A stretch of DNA of 64,000 nt from Mucilaginibacter endophyticus (GCF_003351025.1 NZ_QPCG01000003.1:388355-452354); one strand, 5' to 3'. Numbered from the stretch's first letter, positions 24,065 to 35,000 are shown. The notes: generated by a model from the letters alone, not told the origin. Made by a program: numbers and translations.

Positions 24065-26113
24065 CTACAATACCACTTTTACGGTATCACCGCTTTTGAT
24101 AACGTAGGTGTGTTGTTTGCCCCCCTGGATAACTTTTACGGCAATTTTTCCACCCGTCTGTTTTGAAATACGGAGGTCAAAAACTTTTCCGAAAGCATTA
24201 ATTTTATTCAAAGCCATATTGTTCCAGTTGCTTGGTAACCTTGGCGTACAATCAAAACTGTTAAAACCGGTAGGCCTTATGCCGAACAAGCCCTCGGTGA
24301 AGATCCGGCAATACAGGCCGCTTTCTGCCGATAAATGCCGTTGGTTGCCTTCGGGATAAGCCTCAACTGGGTATGGTACATGCTCACCCAACAATCTGCG
24401 GGTTGAGTAATAATGCAGATAGTCTATTGCTTTGTCCGTTGCACCGGCTTGGAGTACGCCTCGCAAAGCATACAGCGTAGAACGATCCCAGAATGTTTCT
24501 TTTCCGGCTTCGGTTGCCAGGCCATCGGCTGTCCATAGTTTCGGCGAAAACAGCGCCTGGATAGTTCCTTCTGTTCTGTCAAAAATACCCATTGCCAGTG
24601 GCATACAGATCCAGGCCCGGAGGGTGTTATTGGTTTCGTAATAACGGTAGGTTTGGTATCCGTCGATGGTCGCGCCAAAGTATTTTTCAATCGCGGCTTT
24701 AAGCTCCGCCGCTTCTTTCCGGTAACCATCGGTAATTTTAGCCGGAATCTGCAATTGTTTACCAAGCAGCGCTGCTGATGTTAAAGCATCATAATACAGG
24801 CAATTGGTTGATAAATTGGCCTTCCCCGCCGGAAACCGTCCTTCCAGTTCGTCGGCATCAGAAGTTACTACATCTTCCTGGCTAATGTGCCTGCGGCTGT
24901 ATTCCAGGCACCAGGTTATCAGCGGCCATAATTTGCGGGCCGAATCTATCTTACCATAAGCAAGCGCAAATCTTGAAGCTCCATAAGCTATCATAGCCTG
25001 GTCGCCGCGGTCGCCTGCCCCATTCCAGTAGGTATCGCCCTCGGCTACAATTGAACTGGGGATTGGCTTGTATTGCGGGTTCATATAACTTGCAAATAAG
25101 CGATAACAATTCATAGCCGATAAGACACCTATGCTATCGCCAGAAAAAGCAAAATACGGACTTACATATTCTGCCTGGTCATTAGCCCAGATAGCCGCAT
25201 AATATGATAAACCACCCGGCCCGTGCATATAACCAGCTTTTGTTTTAAAAATGCTTTCTGTGGCGCGTATTTTGGCAAAAGCAAATTCGGTATTCAAAAT
25301 GCTATCGGGTGTTTGCAATTGCAGAGGTGCTAAAATCTCCGCTACACGTTGCTTCCTTGCGGTTTCTTCGGCTAATGGATTGACCGGGCTTAACATCCCT
25401 GGATGATCGGTAGCGAGGTAACAAACAGACAAAGCTACCGATTGCCCCGGCTGCAATACATGCCTGCCATCATTAACCGTTTTCATGATCACCGTATGCG
25501 GTGCCGATTTACTGTTGGCGGAATCCGTAGTAACCATCCGGCTTGATTTTTCCATCGAAACGATTATCTGTTCGCTGCCGTTATTGGTGATGGTAAACTT
25601 TTCAATAGCCAAAGGTTTGTCGACAGAAGGAAACAAGCTGCGGTCGATGCTGATAGTCCCTTGTCTACCTGCCTGGCCCAATAAGTGCATAATGCCATGC
25701 TGATTAATACTCTTAACCTTCAGGTTTATATCCCCGGTACCATCTTCGCTGCTTAAATGCAGCAACTGATTATTTATGTAAATACGCGGCAGTTCATTAT
25801 CATGAAAGGTGTAAGCGATATGGCTCCGGGTATCATCGGGCAGCATCCGGAAAGTTGGAAAAACCACCGTGCGGGTAAGGTTAGCCAATCCGCTGGTATC
25901 TATTCCATACTTAACCCATAATGAAACCTTTTCGCCCGACATTTCAATGTGGTCGGTATGTGGCAGGCGGTTATCTGTTTTCCAGGCGATGCTACCATTA
26001 GGTTGGATAGCCCACCTGTTATTTTGTTTAGCAAGACCGGCTTGTTGCGCCTGAGCTGTACAACAGGCCGAAATAATAGAACATAAGAAGATGCAGTTTT
26101 TAAGAAACTTCAT
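24065..26113 (-). CDS. Six-hairpin glycosidase-like protein, specificity unknown
   Basis: A 682-residue secreted protein (signal peptide ending CTAQAQQ). The N-terminal half (about 30-260) is beta-rich like the super-sandwich domain of GH65/GH94/GH95-type enzymes. The C-terminal half (about 290-640) is an (alpha/alpha)6 barrel with HGPGGLSYYAAIWANDQAEY at about 310, a TSDADELEGRFPAGK segment at about 425 and YPVEAYPEGNQRHLSAES near 600, where conserved acidic residues sit. It does not match a CAZy family I can name with confidence. Start ATG 26113 is 27 bp after the neighbouring six-hairpin gene, so they form one transcript. Inference: a periplasmic pectin-oligosaccharide hydrolase. Confidence 0.7.
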   Translation of the reverse strand: MKFLKNCIFLCSIISACCTAQAQQAGLAKQNNRWAIQPNGSIAWKTDNRLPHTDHIEMSGEKVSLWVKYGIDTSGLANLTRTVVFPTFRMLPDDTRSHIAYTFHDNELPRIYINNQLLHLSSEDGTGDINLKVKSINQHGIMHLLGQAGRQGTISIDRSLFPSVDKPLAIEKFTITNNGSEQIIVSMEKSSRMVTTDSANSKSAPHTVIMKTVNDGRHVLQPGQSVALSVCYLATDHPGMLSPVNPLAEETARKQRVAEILAPLQLQTPDSILNTEFAFAKIRATESIFKTKAGYMHGPGGLSYYAAIWANDQAEYVSPYFAFSGDSIGVLSAMNCYRLFASYMNPQYKPIPSSIVAEGDTYWNGAGDRGDQAMIAYGASRFALAYGKIDSARKLWPLITWCLEYSRRHISQEDVVTSDADELEGRFPAGKANLSTNCLYYDALTSAALLGKQLQIPAKITDGYRKEAAELKAAIEKYFGATIDGYQTYRYYETNNTLRAWICMPLAMGIFDRTEGTIQALFSPKLWTADGLATEAGKETFWDRSTLYALRGVLQAGATDKAIDYLHYYSTRRLLGEHVPYPVEAYPEGNQRHLSAESGLYCRIFTEGLFGIRPTGFNSFDCTPRLPSNWNNMALNKINAFGKVFDLRISKQTGGKIAVKVIQGGKQHTYVIKSGDTVKVVL

Positions 26114-26140
26114 AAGGCGGAAAGCATAATTGCCGATAGA

Positions 26141-27568
26141 TTAATATACTTTGATGTTAACTTTTTGATTGGGGCTAACGGTGGTTTCAACAAAAGATAC
26201 TGCTTTGTTTTGCAGATCCTTTTCCGCTTTAGCGGCCATAGCTTTACCGTTAACATTGGCATGTTTAAAACTGCCATAAAACATGGCTTTCCATTTAAAA
26301 GCGTGGGCTCCTGTATTTTTCATGGCCGATTGCTGCCTGCTTAAATGATCCAAACTGATATTGGTGTTTAAAAGCGGCACATTGCTAATGGCAGCATTAC
26401 CGGGAGCATCAGTTTTATAAATTGTGGCTAAGGTTTGAGTGCTGGCATCGGGCGATATACCCATCAAGCCTTGTACTACACCCTCTACTATGCCGTAAGA
26501 TACTTCAGGATATTCCCGGCGAGCGGTTGACGGATCGGAAAGCAGCAGGATATAGTCACGGGCCTTTTCCCAGCGGCCAAACTTGTAAAACAGGAAGGGA
26601 TAGTACGACATATTTTCGACATTGATCCTGGCCGCGGTAACCCTATCCAGGGTTTTGCCTGCCCTTACGTTATCCTTCAAGGCATCAAACCAAAGCAAAA
26701 ACGTTTCTCCTTCATCTTTTCCAAATTGCCCGGTATTGCTGTAATAAGTATAGTATTGGTTATCCTTATCACTCCACCAATCGGCCTCAAGGCGATCGAG
26801 ATATTTTTGCGCTTTTTTGGCGTAAACCGCGGCTTCCTTAGTTTTTCCTTTAAGGGTAAGGATATCCGAGTAAGTAATCATCCCACGATAAAGCGCCGCA
26901 ACCAAGTCTACACCGGTTTTAAGGTTTTGTACGCCTTCCGAATAAGAAGGTAAGCCCCGGCAACGGTGAAAAGAATCACTTTCATTATACGGAACGGGCG
27001 CGTTAGGATGCGCGGGCCTTTTCAATAAAGAATCGGCGGCTAATACCCAACTATTGATGTACTCGTTCACCGATCTCTGCTGAAAATTAACAAACGCGGG
27101 GGCATCAATATAGTGACGGTTGCCGGTCCACAGATACATTCGCCAGCTTGCATTTAATACATCAAAATTCGCGGGCAGGTTATACCAAAACTCCTTATCG
27201 TTGCGGTAATCATCGGGAGCAGGCTTATTCCATTTATTAATCTCCCAATATGAGCACCAATCTTTTGACTGCGAAATATTACCCGCAAATAAGTTGAACA
27301 TGTTGATGTTCTCAGGGCTTAAACCCAATACTTCGGCACCAATGCACTGATGCGACACATCCCGCATACAAAATGCAGACCTTGGAGGAAGCGCAGATTC
27401 ATACCAGGGGCCAACAGGGTCTGTAGCACCACCTCTGTAATGCAGGGCTTGCTCTTTTGCCCAATTAAAGGCCTTTTCAACAGCCTTATCCGACGATGTA
27501 AAGGCCGGTTGAGCGACGGCGTTAAAACATACCAAAAGCAATAAAAGCAGGCTTGCTTTATATTTCAT
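26141..27568 (-). CDS. Six-hairpin glycosidase-like protein, specificity unknown
   Basis: A secreted protein of about 475 residues whose start could be ATG 27568 (MKYKASLLLLL, used here) or ATG 27577 three codons earlier. After the signal peptide it is an all-helical barrel. GPWYESALPPRSAFCMRDVSHQ at about 50-70 is a striking conserved-looking segment, and DEGETFLLWFDALKD at about 295 and PEVSYGIVEGVVQGLMG at about 365 are further helices. A long Lys-rich linker closes the protein. I recognise the fold but not the substrate. It is the first gene after the candidate operator at 27640 and is followed at 27 bp by another six-hairpin gene, so both are probably induced together with susCD. Confidence 0.7.
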   Translation of the reverse strand: MKYKASLLLLLLVCFNAVAQPAFTSSDKAVEKAFNWAKEQALHYRGGATDPVGPWYESALPPRSAFCMRDVSHQCIGAEVLGLSPENINMFNLFAGNISQSKDWCSYWEINKWNKPAPDDYRNDKEFWYNLPANFDVLNASWRMYLWTGNRHYIDAPAFVNFQQRSVNEYINSWVLAADSLLKRPAHPNAPVPYNESDSFHRCRGLPSYSEGVQNLKTGVDLVAALYRGMITYSDILTLKGKTKEAAVYAKKAQKYLDRLEADWWSDKDNQYYTYYSNTGQFGKDEGETFLLWFDALKDNVRAGKTLDRVTAARINVENMSYYPFLFYKFGRWEKARDYILLLSDPSTARREYPEVSYGIVEGVVQGLMGISPDASTQTLATIYKTDAPGNAAISNVPLLNTNISLDHLSRQQSAMKNTGAHAFKWKAMFYGSFKHANVNGKAMAAKAEKDLQNKAVSFVETTVSPNQKVNIKVY

Positions 27569-27618
27569 TAAGGCCATATCGTAAATTATTTAATGTTTAT
27601 AATGTATTAAGGTTATGA

Positions 27619-27659
27619 CAAATATACAATAAAGTATAAATTCTATTCTGTTCTATTCT
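27619..27659 (-). promoter_or_regulatory. Promoter and candidate operator for the two six-hairpin genes
   Basis: On the minus strand TATATTTG (27619-27626) matches the Bacteroidota -7 consensus TAnnTTTG. Just upstream, at 27640-27659, lies AGAATAGAACAGAATAGAAT, itself a tandem of the half-word AGAATAGA. A copy identical at 18 of 20 positions lies at the susC promoter (35171-35190). The shared motif in two promoters of one locus makes it a candidate binding site for the GntR-type regulator encoded at 29299. Here it overlaps the -33 region, while at susC it overlaps the likely transcription start. Confidence 0.55.
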
Positions 27660-27690
27660 ATAAATTATAAAATATATTTTAAACCAAGAT

Positions 27691-29289
27691 TTACTTTGCC
27701 AGAATTAATGGGGAGAACATCACAAATAACGCTATCATGAGGATAAGCAGGATAGCTGCAAAATAGTACCGGTTTTCCCAGGGGCGGATATTTACCAGGT
27801 TATTCAGCTTTAAAGTATAGGGCACCGGCATAGGATATAACTTACCGATAAGCAACATCAAACCACATGTAATCACAAACAAAATGGCCAGGATATGCAG
27901 GAAATGAATATGCGTATTCACCACCAATTGAGTACACGCGTAGCAGGTAATAAAAAAGCCCAACCCTACTTTAGCAGCTACGCCAGGCACTTTTTTAGTT
28001 ACAAAACCGATGAACATGATTGTAAAAATGGGCACGTTGAAAAAGCCGTTAACAATTTGTATGTATGTATAAAAGCCATTTTTAACAAACATGATAAGCG
28101 GGGCTATGAACATGGCCAGCAGGCAAATCAAAATCTCAAACTGTTTGGCTGTGCGCACCAGCTTCTTTTCTGTTACCACTTCAGAACGTTTTTGAAGCCA
28201 TGGCTTGTAAATGTTCAGCATAAAAAGGGTGCTTGAACTATTGAGCCCGGCATTAAACGTTGTAAGCGATGCCACAAAAACAATTGCCGAAATAAAGCCC
28301 GCGATAAATGGCGGCGATACCTGGCTAACCAATCTCGGGAAAGCCTCGGCCGTATTGTGCATATTAGCAAAAACATGTACAGCAATAATCCCCGGGATAT
28401 TGAGCAGCAGTGGCGATACCAGCTTTCCTAAACCGGCAAGAGCGATGCCTTTTTGCGAGGTTTCCAGATCTTTTGACGAGAGTACCTGCTGAATAATATA
28501 TTGCTCAGTGCCCCAGTAATAAAGGTTAACCAGCAGCATTCCCGTAAACAGAGCGCTAAAAGGTATAGCGTCATGTACAGAACCTATGCTGTTCAAGTGC
28601 CAGGTATTTTTGGTAAGCACTTGCTGCAAGCCGTTCCCGATGTTTCCATGCCCAATATACCTGAGGCCGAAGAATGGCAGCAGAACCCCTCCGCAGAAAA
28701 AACCCACGCCTAATAATATATCAAGCTTTGTAATTGCCTTTAATCCCCCAATGATGGATACAATGCAGCCGATAGTCCCCATGATCCACACCAATACCAC
28801 AATCACGGTAGTATATGATATTCCCCACACATCAGAAAAATGGAATAAACCGTTAAATGCCACTGCGCCCGCGTAAAGTACAGATGGTAACAGGTTGAAT
28901 ATATAACTGATCAGGAATATTACCGACACCAGCCTGCCCACGTCAGCCCCATATCTTGCGGTCAAAAAATCGGGGGTTGTTGCTATGCCCATTTTGAGGT
29001 ACAGCGGCATCATAAATTCAGATACCAGCAGCATAGCCACCACCGAACTTACTCCCCAGGCCATAACCGTCATGTTATTGGTATAGGTGAGCTCGTTTTC
29101 GCCAATGATGGATGCGGCGTTGATATTGGTAAACAACAAACCGCTGCCCACCAGCACAAAGCCAAGGCTCCTGTTGGCAAAAAACAGGTTATTAAGGGTA
29201 TTAACCCGCGCACTGCCTCTTCGGTACCATGATATAAAAACTACTATCCCGGCAAAAAACAAAAAACCGACAATCATCATGGCATTCAT
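27691..29289 (-). CDS. Sodium:solute symporter (SSS family), probable sugar/uronate transporter
   Basis: A 532-residue inner-membrane protein with about 13-14 hydrophobic segments, no signal peptide, and an SSS-family N-terminus: FFANRSLGFVLVGSGLLFTNINAASIIG at about 37-64, with the family's Ser/Asn-rich sodium-site helix, and TTPDFLTARYGADVGR at about 104. Its place between the GntR regulator (9 bp upstream) and the secreted glycosidases suggests it imports the end products, such as galacturonate, rhamnose or a disaccharide. The cargo is inferred from position only. It is followed by about 110 bp that carry the next promoter. Confidence 0.9.
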   Translation of the reverse strand: MNAMMIVGFLFFAGIVVFISWYRRGSARVNTLNNLFFANRSLGFVLVGSGLLFTNINAASIIGENELTYTNNMTVMAWGVSSVVAMLLVSEFMMPLYLKMGIATTPDFLTARYGADVGRLVSVIFLISYIFNLLPSVLYAGAVAFNGLFHFSDVWGISYTTVIVVLVWIMGTIGCIVSIIGGLKAITKLDILLGVGFFCGGVLLPFFGLRYIGHGNIGNGLQQVLTKNTWHLNSIGSVHDAIPFSALFTGMLLVNLYYWGTEQYIIQQVLSSKDLETSQKGIALAGLGKLVSPLLLNIPGIIAVHVFANMHNTAEAFPRLVSQVSPPFIAGFISAIVFVASLTTFNAGLNSSSTLFMLNIYKPWLQKRSEVVTEKKLVRTAKQFEILICLLAMFIAPLIMFVKNGFYTYIQIVNGFFNVPIFTIMFIGFVTKKVPGVAAKVGLGFFITCYACTQLVVNTHIHFLHILAILFVITCGLMLLIGKLYPMPVPYTLKLNNLVNIRPWENRYYFAAILLILMIALFVMFSPLILAK

Positions 29290-29298
29290 ATCGGGTAT

Positions 29299-30309
29299 TT
29301 ATAGCGTATTCCTGTCAAACAATAACATCGGAACGGTTAGCTGTAATTTCTCTTTTGATAAAACAGCTTGTCCGGCCCTTTGCCCCATGCTCGAGAAATC
29401 GGCAGAGAAAGTGGTTATACCAATAATTTCCTTGGCAGGCTCATCATTGTGCGATAACACACCGAGATCCTTACCCGGTTCAAGCATCTGCGTTTTACAG
29501 TCGCGCATAATTTGCCAGAGGGCAAAGTTGTCGAGCGTAAAATACACCTTTCCTTTTTGGATAGATCCGGGCACGTATTCTTCCAGAATCTTACCTTTCA
29601 CATCAAAATCTTTCAGGAATTTTTTAAACGACTGTACGATCTCTTTAGGGTCGAGCGAGTTTTTAGAATGGTAAAATATAAACTCATCAAACTGCTTTAT
29701 CCGCGGAGCAAGCTTCGAAAACACATCATAAGAACTGTGGCCAAACTCCTGGGTAATGTGGTTAAATTCCCCTTCTAACGGCTCAAACCTGTCAAACATC
29801 AGGAATTTATTGCGAGGGATAATCTCCAGCAACTCTTTGGTTTTAGGATGCGGAATAGGCGCTACTACATACATTTCGTACTTCCCTCTTATCTGCAAAA
29901 GTATGGTTTCAAATATCTCGATATTACCGTGATGAAAATAGGTGGTAAGCTGTACGGTTTCCCCGAGCTCATGCCTGAAGTTGCGGTAAAACTGCTCCTC
30001 AAAAGTATCCAGGTTATACATCAACAAGGCTACATTTAAGGTTTGCCCGGTATTTCCGTTGCCCACAAAGTAGCCCAACCTGTTTTTACTTTCCACTATA
30101 CCCCTACTGATGAGGTCTTTATAACCCTTCATGATGGTTTCGCGCGAGAAGCCCAGTTCCTTGATCAACCTGTTTACCGACGGCAACACCTCATCCTGAC
30201 CGATGAATTTTTCGTCGATAGCATTGATAATTCCCTGAACAAACCTGTCGTGCTTGGAATAAGAAGGAACATCCGCCAGCTTTCTTATCTCATCAAATAT
30301 TTTATCCAT
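29299..30309 (-). CDS. GntR-family transcriptional regulator with sugar-binding domain
   Basis: About 336 residues. An N-terminal winged helix of the GntR type (about 25-75: DEVLPSVNRLIKELGFSRETIMKGYKDLISRGIVESKNRLGYFV) is joined to a periplasmic-binding-protein-like effector domain (about 85-335, ending ITTFSADFSSMGQRAGQAVL, typical of LacI/GalR-fold sensors). It probably binds a pectin-derived mono- or oligosaccharide and controls this locus. The start is ATG 30309; a TTG at 30330 is in frame but lies closer to the terminator hairpin at 30337. It shares a transcript with the symporter (9 bp). The direct repeats AGAATAGA at 27640 and 35171 are candidate targets. Confidence 0.9.
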   Translation of the reverse strand: MDKIFDEIRKLADVPSYSKHDRFVQGIINAIDEKFIGQDEVLPSVNRLIKELGFSRETIMKGYKDLISRGIVESKNRLGYFVGNGNTGQTLNVALLMYNLDTFEEQFYRNFRHELGETVQLTTYFHHGNIEIFETILLQIRGKYEMYVVAPIPHPKTKELLEIIPRNKFLMFDRFEPLEGEFNHITQEFGHSSYDVFSKLAPRIKQFDEFIFYHSKNSLDPKEIVQSFKKFLKDFDVKGKILEEYVPGSIQKGKVYFTLDNFALWQIMRDCKTQMLEPGKDLGVLSHNDEPAKEIIGITTFSADFSSMGQRAGQAVLSKEKLQLTVPMLLFDRNTL

Positions 30310-30336
30310 TAAGTACGTAGTTTTAGGCAAAGTAAG

Positions 30337-30368
30337 AAAAAAAGGCAGCTACGCTGCTGCCTTTTTTT
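30337..30368. terminator. Bidirectional rho-independent terminator after susD
   Basis: GGCAGC (30344-30349) pairs with GCTGCC (30356-30361) and is flanked by A7 and T7 tracts, so it terminates in either direction. It lies 13 bp after the susD stop on the minus strand and separates susCD from the regulator/symporter pair. Some read-through is likely needed to express the regulator, whose ATG is only 28 bp further, unless a promoter overlaps the hairpin. Confidence 0.85.
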
Positions 30369-30380
30369 GCATTGTTTATT

Positions 30381-32033
30381 TTAATTGTAGTTAGGGTTTT
30401 GTTTAATATTAGGATTGATCTGAATCTCTTTACGAGGGATCGGGTAATAATAAAAACTTGGCACCCAGGTACGTTTTTGTATCGTGGTTACTTTATAAGT
30501 GAACGATGTATTTGCCGGTGATGTTGGCGTAATGGTAATACCCAGCGCGTCTTTCGAGCCTATTTCGGCCATGCCCCACCTCCTGATATCAAAGAAACGG
30601 TGCCCTTCAAAACATAGCTCAATCCGGCGTTCGTGACGGATGGCGTCTGTTAGTGCCGCGCCAGTAGCATTAACGATTGGCATGCCGGCCCTCACCCTGA
30701 TTTTGTTCAGATAATTCAAAGCCTCGCTGCTGTTGCCAAGTGCGGCTTCAGCCTCGGCATAATTCAGATAGATCTCGCCCAAACGGAAAGCCACCCACTG
30801 GCAGGCGCTATAAGGCTGCACATTAAAATCATAGCTTTCATCAACCATCTTCCTGATTGTATAACCTGTTTTTGAAGCGTTCCATGGAGATAATGAGCTT
30901 GTTTTTGAATCAAGGCCGCCCTCATAAAACTGCGCACTGCGCTTCTGAAAAGGCGCTGCATTATACAGGATATCCGCATAAAAACGGGGCTCCCTGTTTT
31001 GATAAGGGTTAGTGCCGTTTGCAGTCCAGCTAAAGTGGCTACCATCGGCCATGTCAAAATCCTCAACCATTTGCTCCAGTACGTTGTACGCGCTGTAGCC
31101 GTTGTAACCGTTGGGGCTCAGGTCGCGGTAAAGGGTGTTGTAGCGGTCTTCCTGTACCTGGGCGTTGAATACCCGCGAAAAGATCACTTCGCTATTAAAG
31201 AAATCGGTAAATATGGTGTTATAGGTTGTCGCGTTTCCGTGTAAAGAATAAACGTTCAGGTCAATCACCGCCTTTGCCGCGTCCGCAGCAGCCTGCCAGC
31301 GGCTTACGTCATTACCGGTGTTAAAAGTTGGACTGGCAGCATACAACAACAAACGGGATTTAAGGGCAAGCGCAGCGCCAAGCGTAGCTTTACCATAATC
31401 GCTGCTGTTGGTATATGTTTTAGGCAATATTGCCGCGGCGGCAGCTATCTCGGTCAGAATAAAATCGCGTGTCTGATCATAAGTAGCTCTCGATTCCGTA
31501 AAAGTATTATCGTTAGCGGTATATACTTTGGTAATCAGCGGAACGCCGCCAAAACGCTTCAACAACTCAAAATAACAGAGCGCTCTCAGAAAGTGCACCT
31601 CTCCTTTCATATTGTTCAGCTGTGCACCATGCCCAACGCTATCGGCCATGCCTACATTTTGAAAAAACAGGTTTGTTTTCTGAATGGTGCTGTACAGCGT
31701 TGTCCAGTAGTTAAGGGTTGAGCTGTAATTTAAAGGGAACGAACTTGACTGGTTATCAGGCGTAGCCTGGCCCATGATATAGGTATTTTCATTACACCAG
31801 TTAAAATTACTGTACAATTCGTCTGTTTGTGATCCCCAGCCAAAGCCGCCGTCTTTAAAGGCAAATACCGATTCTTTATAGATCTGGTTAACAAACACCT
31901 GTATCAGCGAGGGGTCCTTCCAAACGTTGTTGGTTGTGAAGGAGCTGGTAGGCTGCAGATCGATTACCTTTTTACAGGAAAAACCCATAATCAGCAGCAG
32001 TAGTAAACTAAAAGTTATATATATCTTTTTCAT
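30381..32033 (-). CDS. SusD/RagB-family glycan-binding lipoprotein
   Basis: About 550 residues. ATG 32033 gives MKKIYITF and a lipobox ending at Cys 20 (IMGFSC), so the protein is lipid-anchored to the outer membrane. It has the SusD-like N-terminal region with TPR-like helices (FLRALCYFELLKRFGGVPLIT at about 145-165) and the C-terminal RagB domain ending RHERRIELCFEGHRFFDIRRWG at about 480, a family signature. A GTG one codon upstream would also be in frame. The 11-bp spacing to susC and shared promoter show co-transcription. It would bind pectic oligosaccharides at the cell surface and cap the SusC channel. Confidence 0.95.
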   Translation of the reverse strand: MKKIYITFSLLLLLIMGFSCKKVIDLQPTSSFTTNNVWKDPSLIQVFVNQIYKESVFAFKDGGFGWGSQTDELYSNFNWCNENTYIMGQATPDNQSSSFPLNYSSTLNYWTTLYSTIQKTNLFFQNVGMADSVGHGAQLNNMKGEVHFLRALCYFELLKRFGGVPLITKVYTANDNTFTESRATYDQTRDFILTEIAAAAAILPKTYTNSSDYGKATLGAALALKSRLLLYAASPTFNTGNDVSRWQAAADAAKAVIDLNVYSLHGNATTYNTIFTDFFNSEVIFSRVFNAQVQEDRYNTLYRDLSPNGYNGYSAYNVLEQMVEDFDMADGSHFSWTANGTNPYQNREPRFYADILYNAAPFQKRSAQFYEGGLDSKTSSLSPWNASKTGYTIRKMVDESYDFNVQPYSACQWVAFRLGEIYLNYAEAEAALGNSSEALNYLNKIRVRAGMPIVNATGAALTDAIRHERRIELCFEGHRFFDIRRWGMAEIGSKDALGITITPTSPANTSFTYKVTTIQKRTWVPSFYYYPIPRKEIQINPNIKQNPNYN

Positions 32034-32044
32034 CACTCAATTCA

Positions 32045-35000
32045 TTAAAATGTAACGTTTACGCCCAAATTGATGATCCTTTGTTGCGGGTAGATCCTGC
32101 CATCGTTAACAGTACCTGTAGCGCTCTCAGGATCAAATGAAGGCCCGAACTTATCAAACGAAAACAGGTTGTTCCCACTTACAAATACCCTTGCACCTTT
32201 TACCTTGATCTTGCTCAGCAGCTCTTTTGAAAAACTGTAACCCAGTTCAACATTTTTGAGGCGAAGAAAAGAATCATTACGCAGCCAGAAAGTTGAGGGA
32301 TAAGCATTGGAACCGAACGTACGACTGGTTGGGCCGTTGAACGTGCGAGGGTAAGTGCTATCGCCCTCTTTTAGCCAGCGGCCGTCAAAAAACTCTTCGG
32401 CCATATTTAAGCCATTAGGTTTCAGGATAGCTTGTGCCCTTGCCTGTCCCTGGAAAAACACGGTAAAATCAAAGTTTTTGTACCGGCCCCCAAGCGTCAA
32501 ACCGTAAAGGATCTGCGGCGTGTTTGATAAGGTGTTCCTTACTTTATCAAGGTCATTGATAACACCATCGTGATTTACGTCTTTATACCTGATATCGCCC
32601 ACGCCTGTACCTACCGGATGCGGATAAGCGTTAAGCTCGGCAGTATTCTGAAAAATACCATCGGCCTGGTATAAAAGCCATGAATCAATCGAATGACCGG
32701 TAACGCGCTGGTAATCGGGCACATTGGCCGGCTCGGCACCATAAACCACTTTGTTAACTGCGTAGGTAAGGTTTCCGTTGATGTTGAAAGAAAAATCGTT
32801 ACCGAGTTTCTTGCTGTAGCCCAAATCAAGCTCGATACCTTTGTTATCAACTTTACCCAGGTTCACATCCGGCAAAGTCAAACCGGTGTAATCAGGTACC
32901 GACGCACTTGGCGGAACCAGGATATTTCTGCGCGATGAACGAAACGCGTCGACACTTACCGAAAAAGCATGAAACAACTGCGCGTCAAAACCGATGTTGG
33001 TAGTAGTGGCAACCTCCCAGGTTATGTTGGCATTAGGTGTTGGGCCTAAAATAAAGCCTGGGGCCTGTGCAGCATTTGGCCCGTAGTAGTAACCGGCACC
33101 AAGATATTGTGAAATCTGGCCGGCCTGTAATCCGTAAGTTTGGAGATACTGAAACGCGGCCACAGCATCGTTACCTGTTTTACCCCATGACCCTCTCAGC
33201 TTCAGGTCATCGATAACTGACGAATGAAAAAATGGTTCCTGAGAGATACGCCAAGCAGCCGAAACTGATGGGAAGAAACCGAAACGTTTACCGGCTGGGA
33301 AGTTTGGCGAGCCATCATAACGCATATTATAATCAAGCAGGTACCTGTCGTCATAATTGTAAGAGAGCCTGCTGATGAAGTTTTGGCGGGCAAACTGGGT
33401 AGTTGCCGAGTTATTGGTTTGTCCTTCTGTACTGCCTGCAAATAGTTCCTGCACGTTATTACTCAGGAAACCGGTGCGGTAAGCATCCAACTCGGTATAA
33501 GTTTGTTGCTGCTGCTCGTAAGCCACAAAAGCCTCAATCCCATGTTTACCAAATTTACGCTCATAACCAAGTTTGATGTTGGTTAACCGGCTTTTGGTTT
33601 GATAGTTACTTATAGAAAGATTTGGTGGCACAGTAGAGATATACTCATCATAGTTAGTGGTGATTTTGTTGTAGCTGTAAGCCGGCGGTGGCATAGCATT
33701 AAAGCCTTTGTACGCCCTGCTGTTAACATCATAAGCAAAATAGCCATCCAAATGCAAGCCCGGGGTAACTTTAGGCAAAGCCCAGCTAAATGATGTTTTG
33801 GTTTGCAAAAAGTCGTAGGTATTATGGGTATAACCTAAATCCTGGTTCAGGATGTAAACCATACTGGTAGCCGGACCGCCACCGATACCAACGCCAACTT
33901 TACCATTTGGATAAACAGGTGTAAGGTAAGGATAGGCATTCCACAACTGCTGAAAAATGCCATTGGCGTCATACCCTGGCGCTTCGCCATTTTTAAATTC
34001 GCTCCGGTACATCACATCTACACCAATTTTAAAGTTGTCGGTAGCGGCAATGTCGATGTTGGCGCGGGCGTTGTCGTTTTTATAATAATCGGCACCGCTG
34101 TTATAAATACTGTTTTGGTAAAGGTGCTGGCCCGAAATATAATATTTCACTTTGTCCGAACCGCCTCTTAACGTAAGGGTATTATTGGTTTGTGTTGCCC
34201 ATTTACGCATTACAGCATCCCACCAATTGGTATTCGGATGGCCAAGCGGATCAGAGCCATCCTTATATTTCTGAATGTCATCGGCAGTATATTCATGCTG
34301 CTGGCCAACCAGATCGTCATATTCATTGGCCGCCTGTGCGTACTGCCATGAACTTAACATTTTAGGCACCCGGGTAGGCTGGGTTATAGAAAAATTAGAG
34401 GTAAACGATAAAGACGCTTTACCCGCAGTACCCCTCTTGGTGGTGATCAGGATTACACCGTTTGCGGCCCTTGCACCATAAATGGCACCCGAGGCGTCTT
34501 TCAATACCGTAAAAGATTCTATGTCGGCAGGATCTAAACGGTTAAAGCCACGGTCGGGAATACCATCAATTACCACCAACGGACTGGTGTTACCTAATGT
34601 TCCTTTACCACGTACCAGAATACTGGCATCATCCGCACCTGGTTCACCACTGCGGGTGTTAACGATGAGGCCGGGTACCGCGCCCGCCAAGGTATTGGAC
34701 ACGTTAGCAACCGGCGATTTTTCCAGTTCGGTACCTTTAATGGTACTAACCGCGCCGGTAAGGTTTGCTTTTTTCCTGCTTCCGTAACCTATAACTACAA
34801 CCTCGCCAAGACTACCAGCATTTTTATCAGGTGCCAGGGCTACGTCGCCATTCCAGTCTTTAGTAACGGTAACTATCTTTTTAGTGTAGCCAACAAATGA
34901 AAACGAAAGCTTTGCATTGGCGTCGGGAACGTTGATCTTATAAAAGCCGTTTTGGTCGGTACTGGTGCCCAGGCCTGTGCCCTCCAGTAAAATGCTCACT

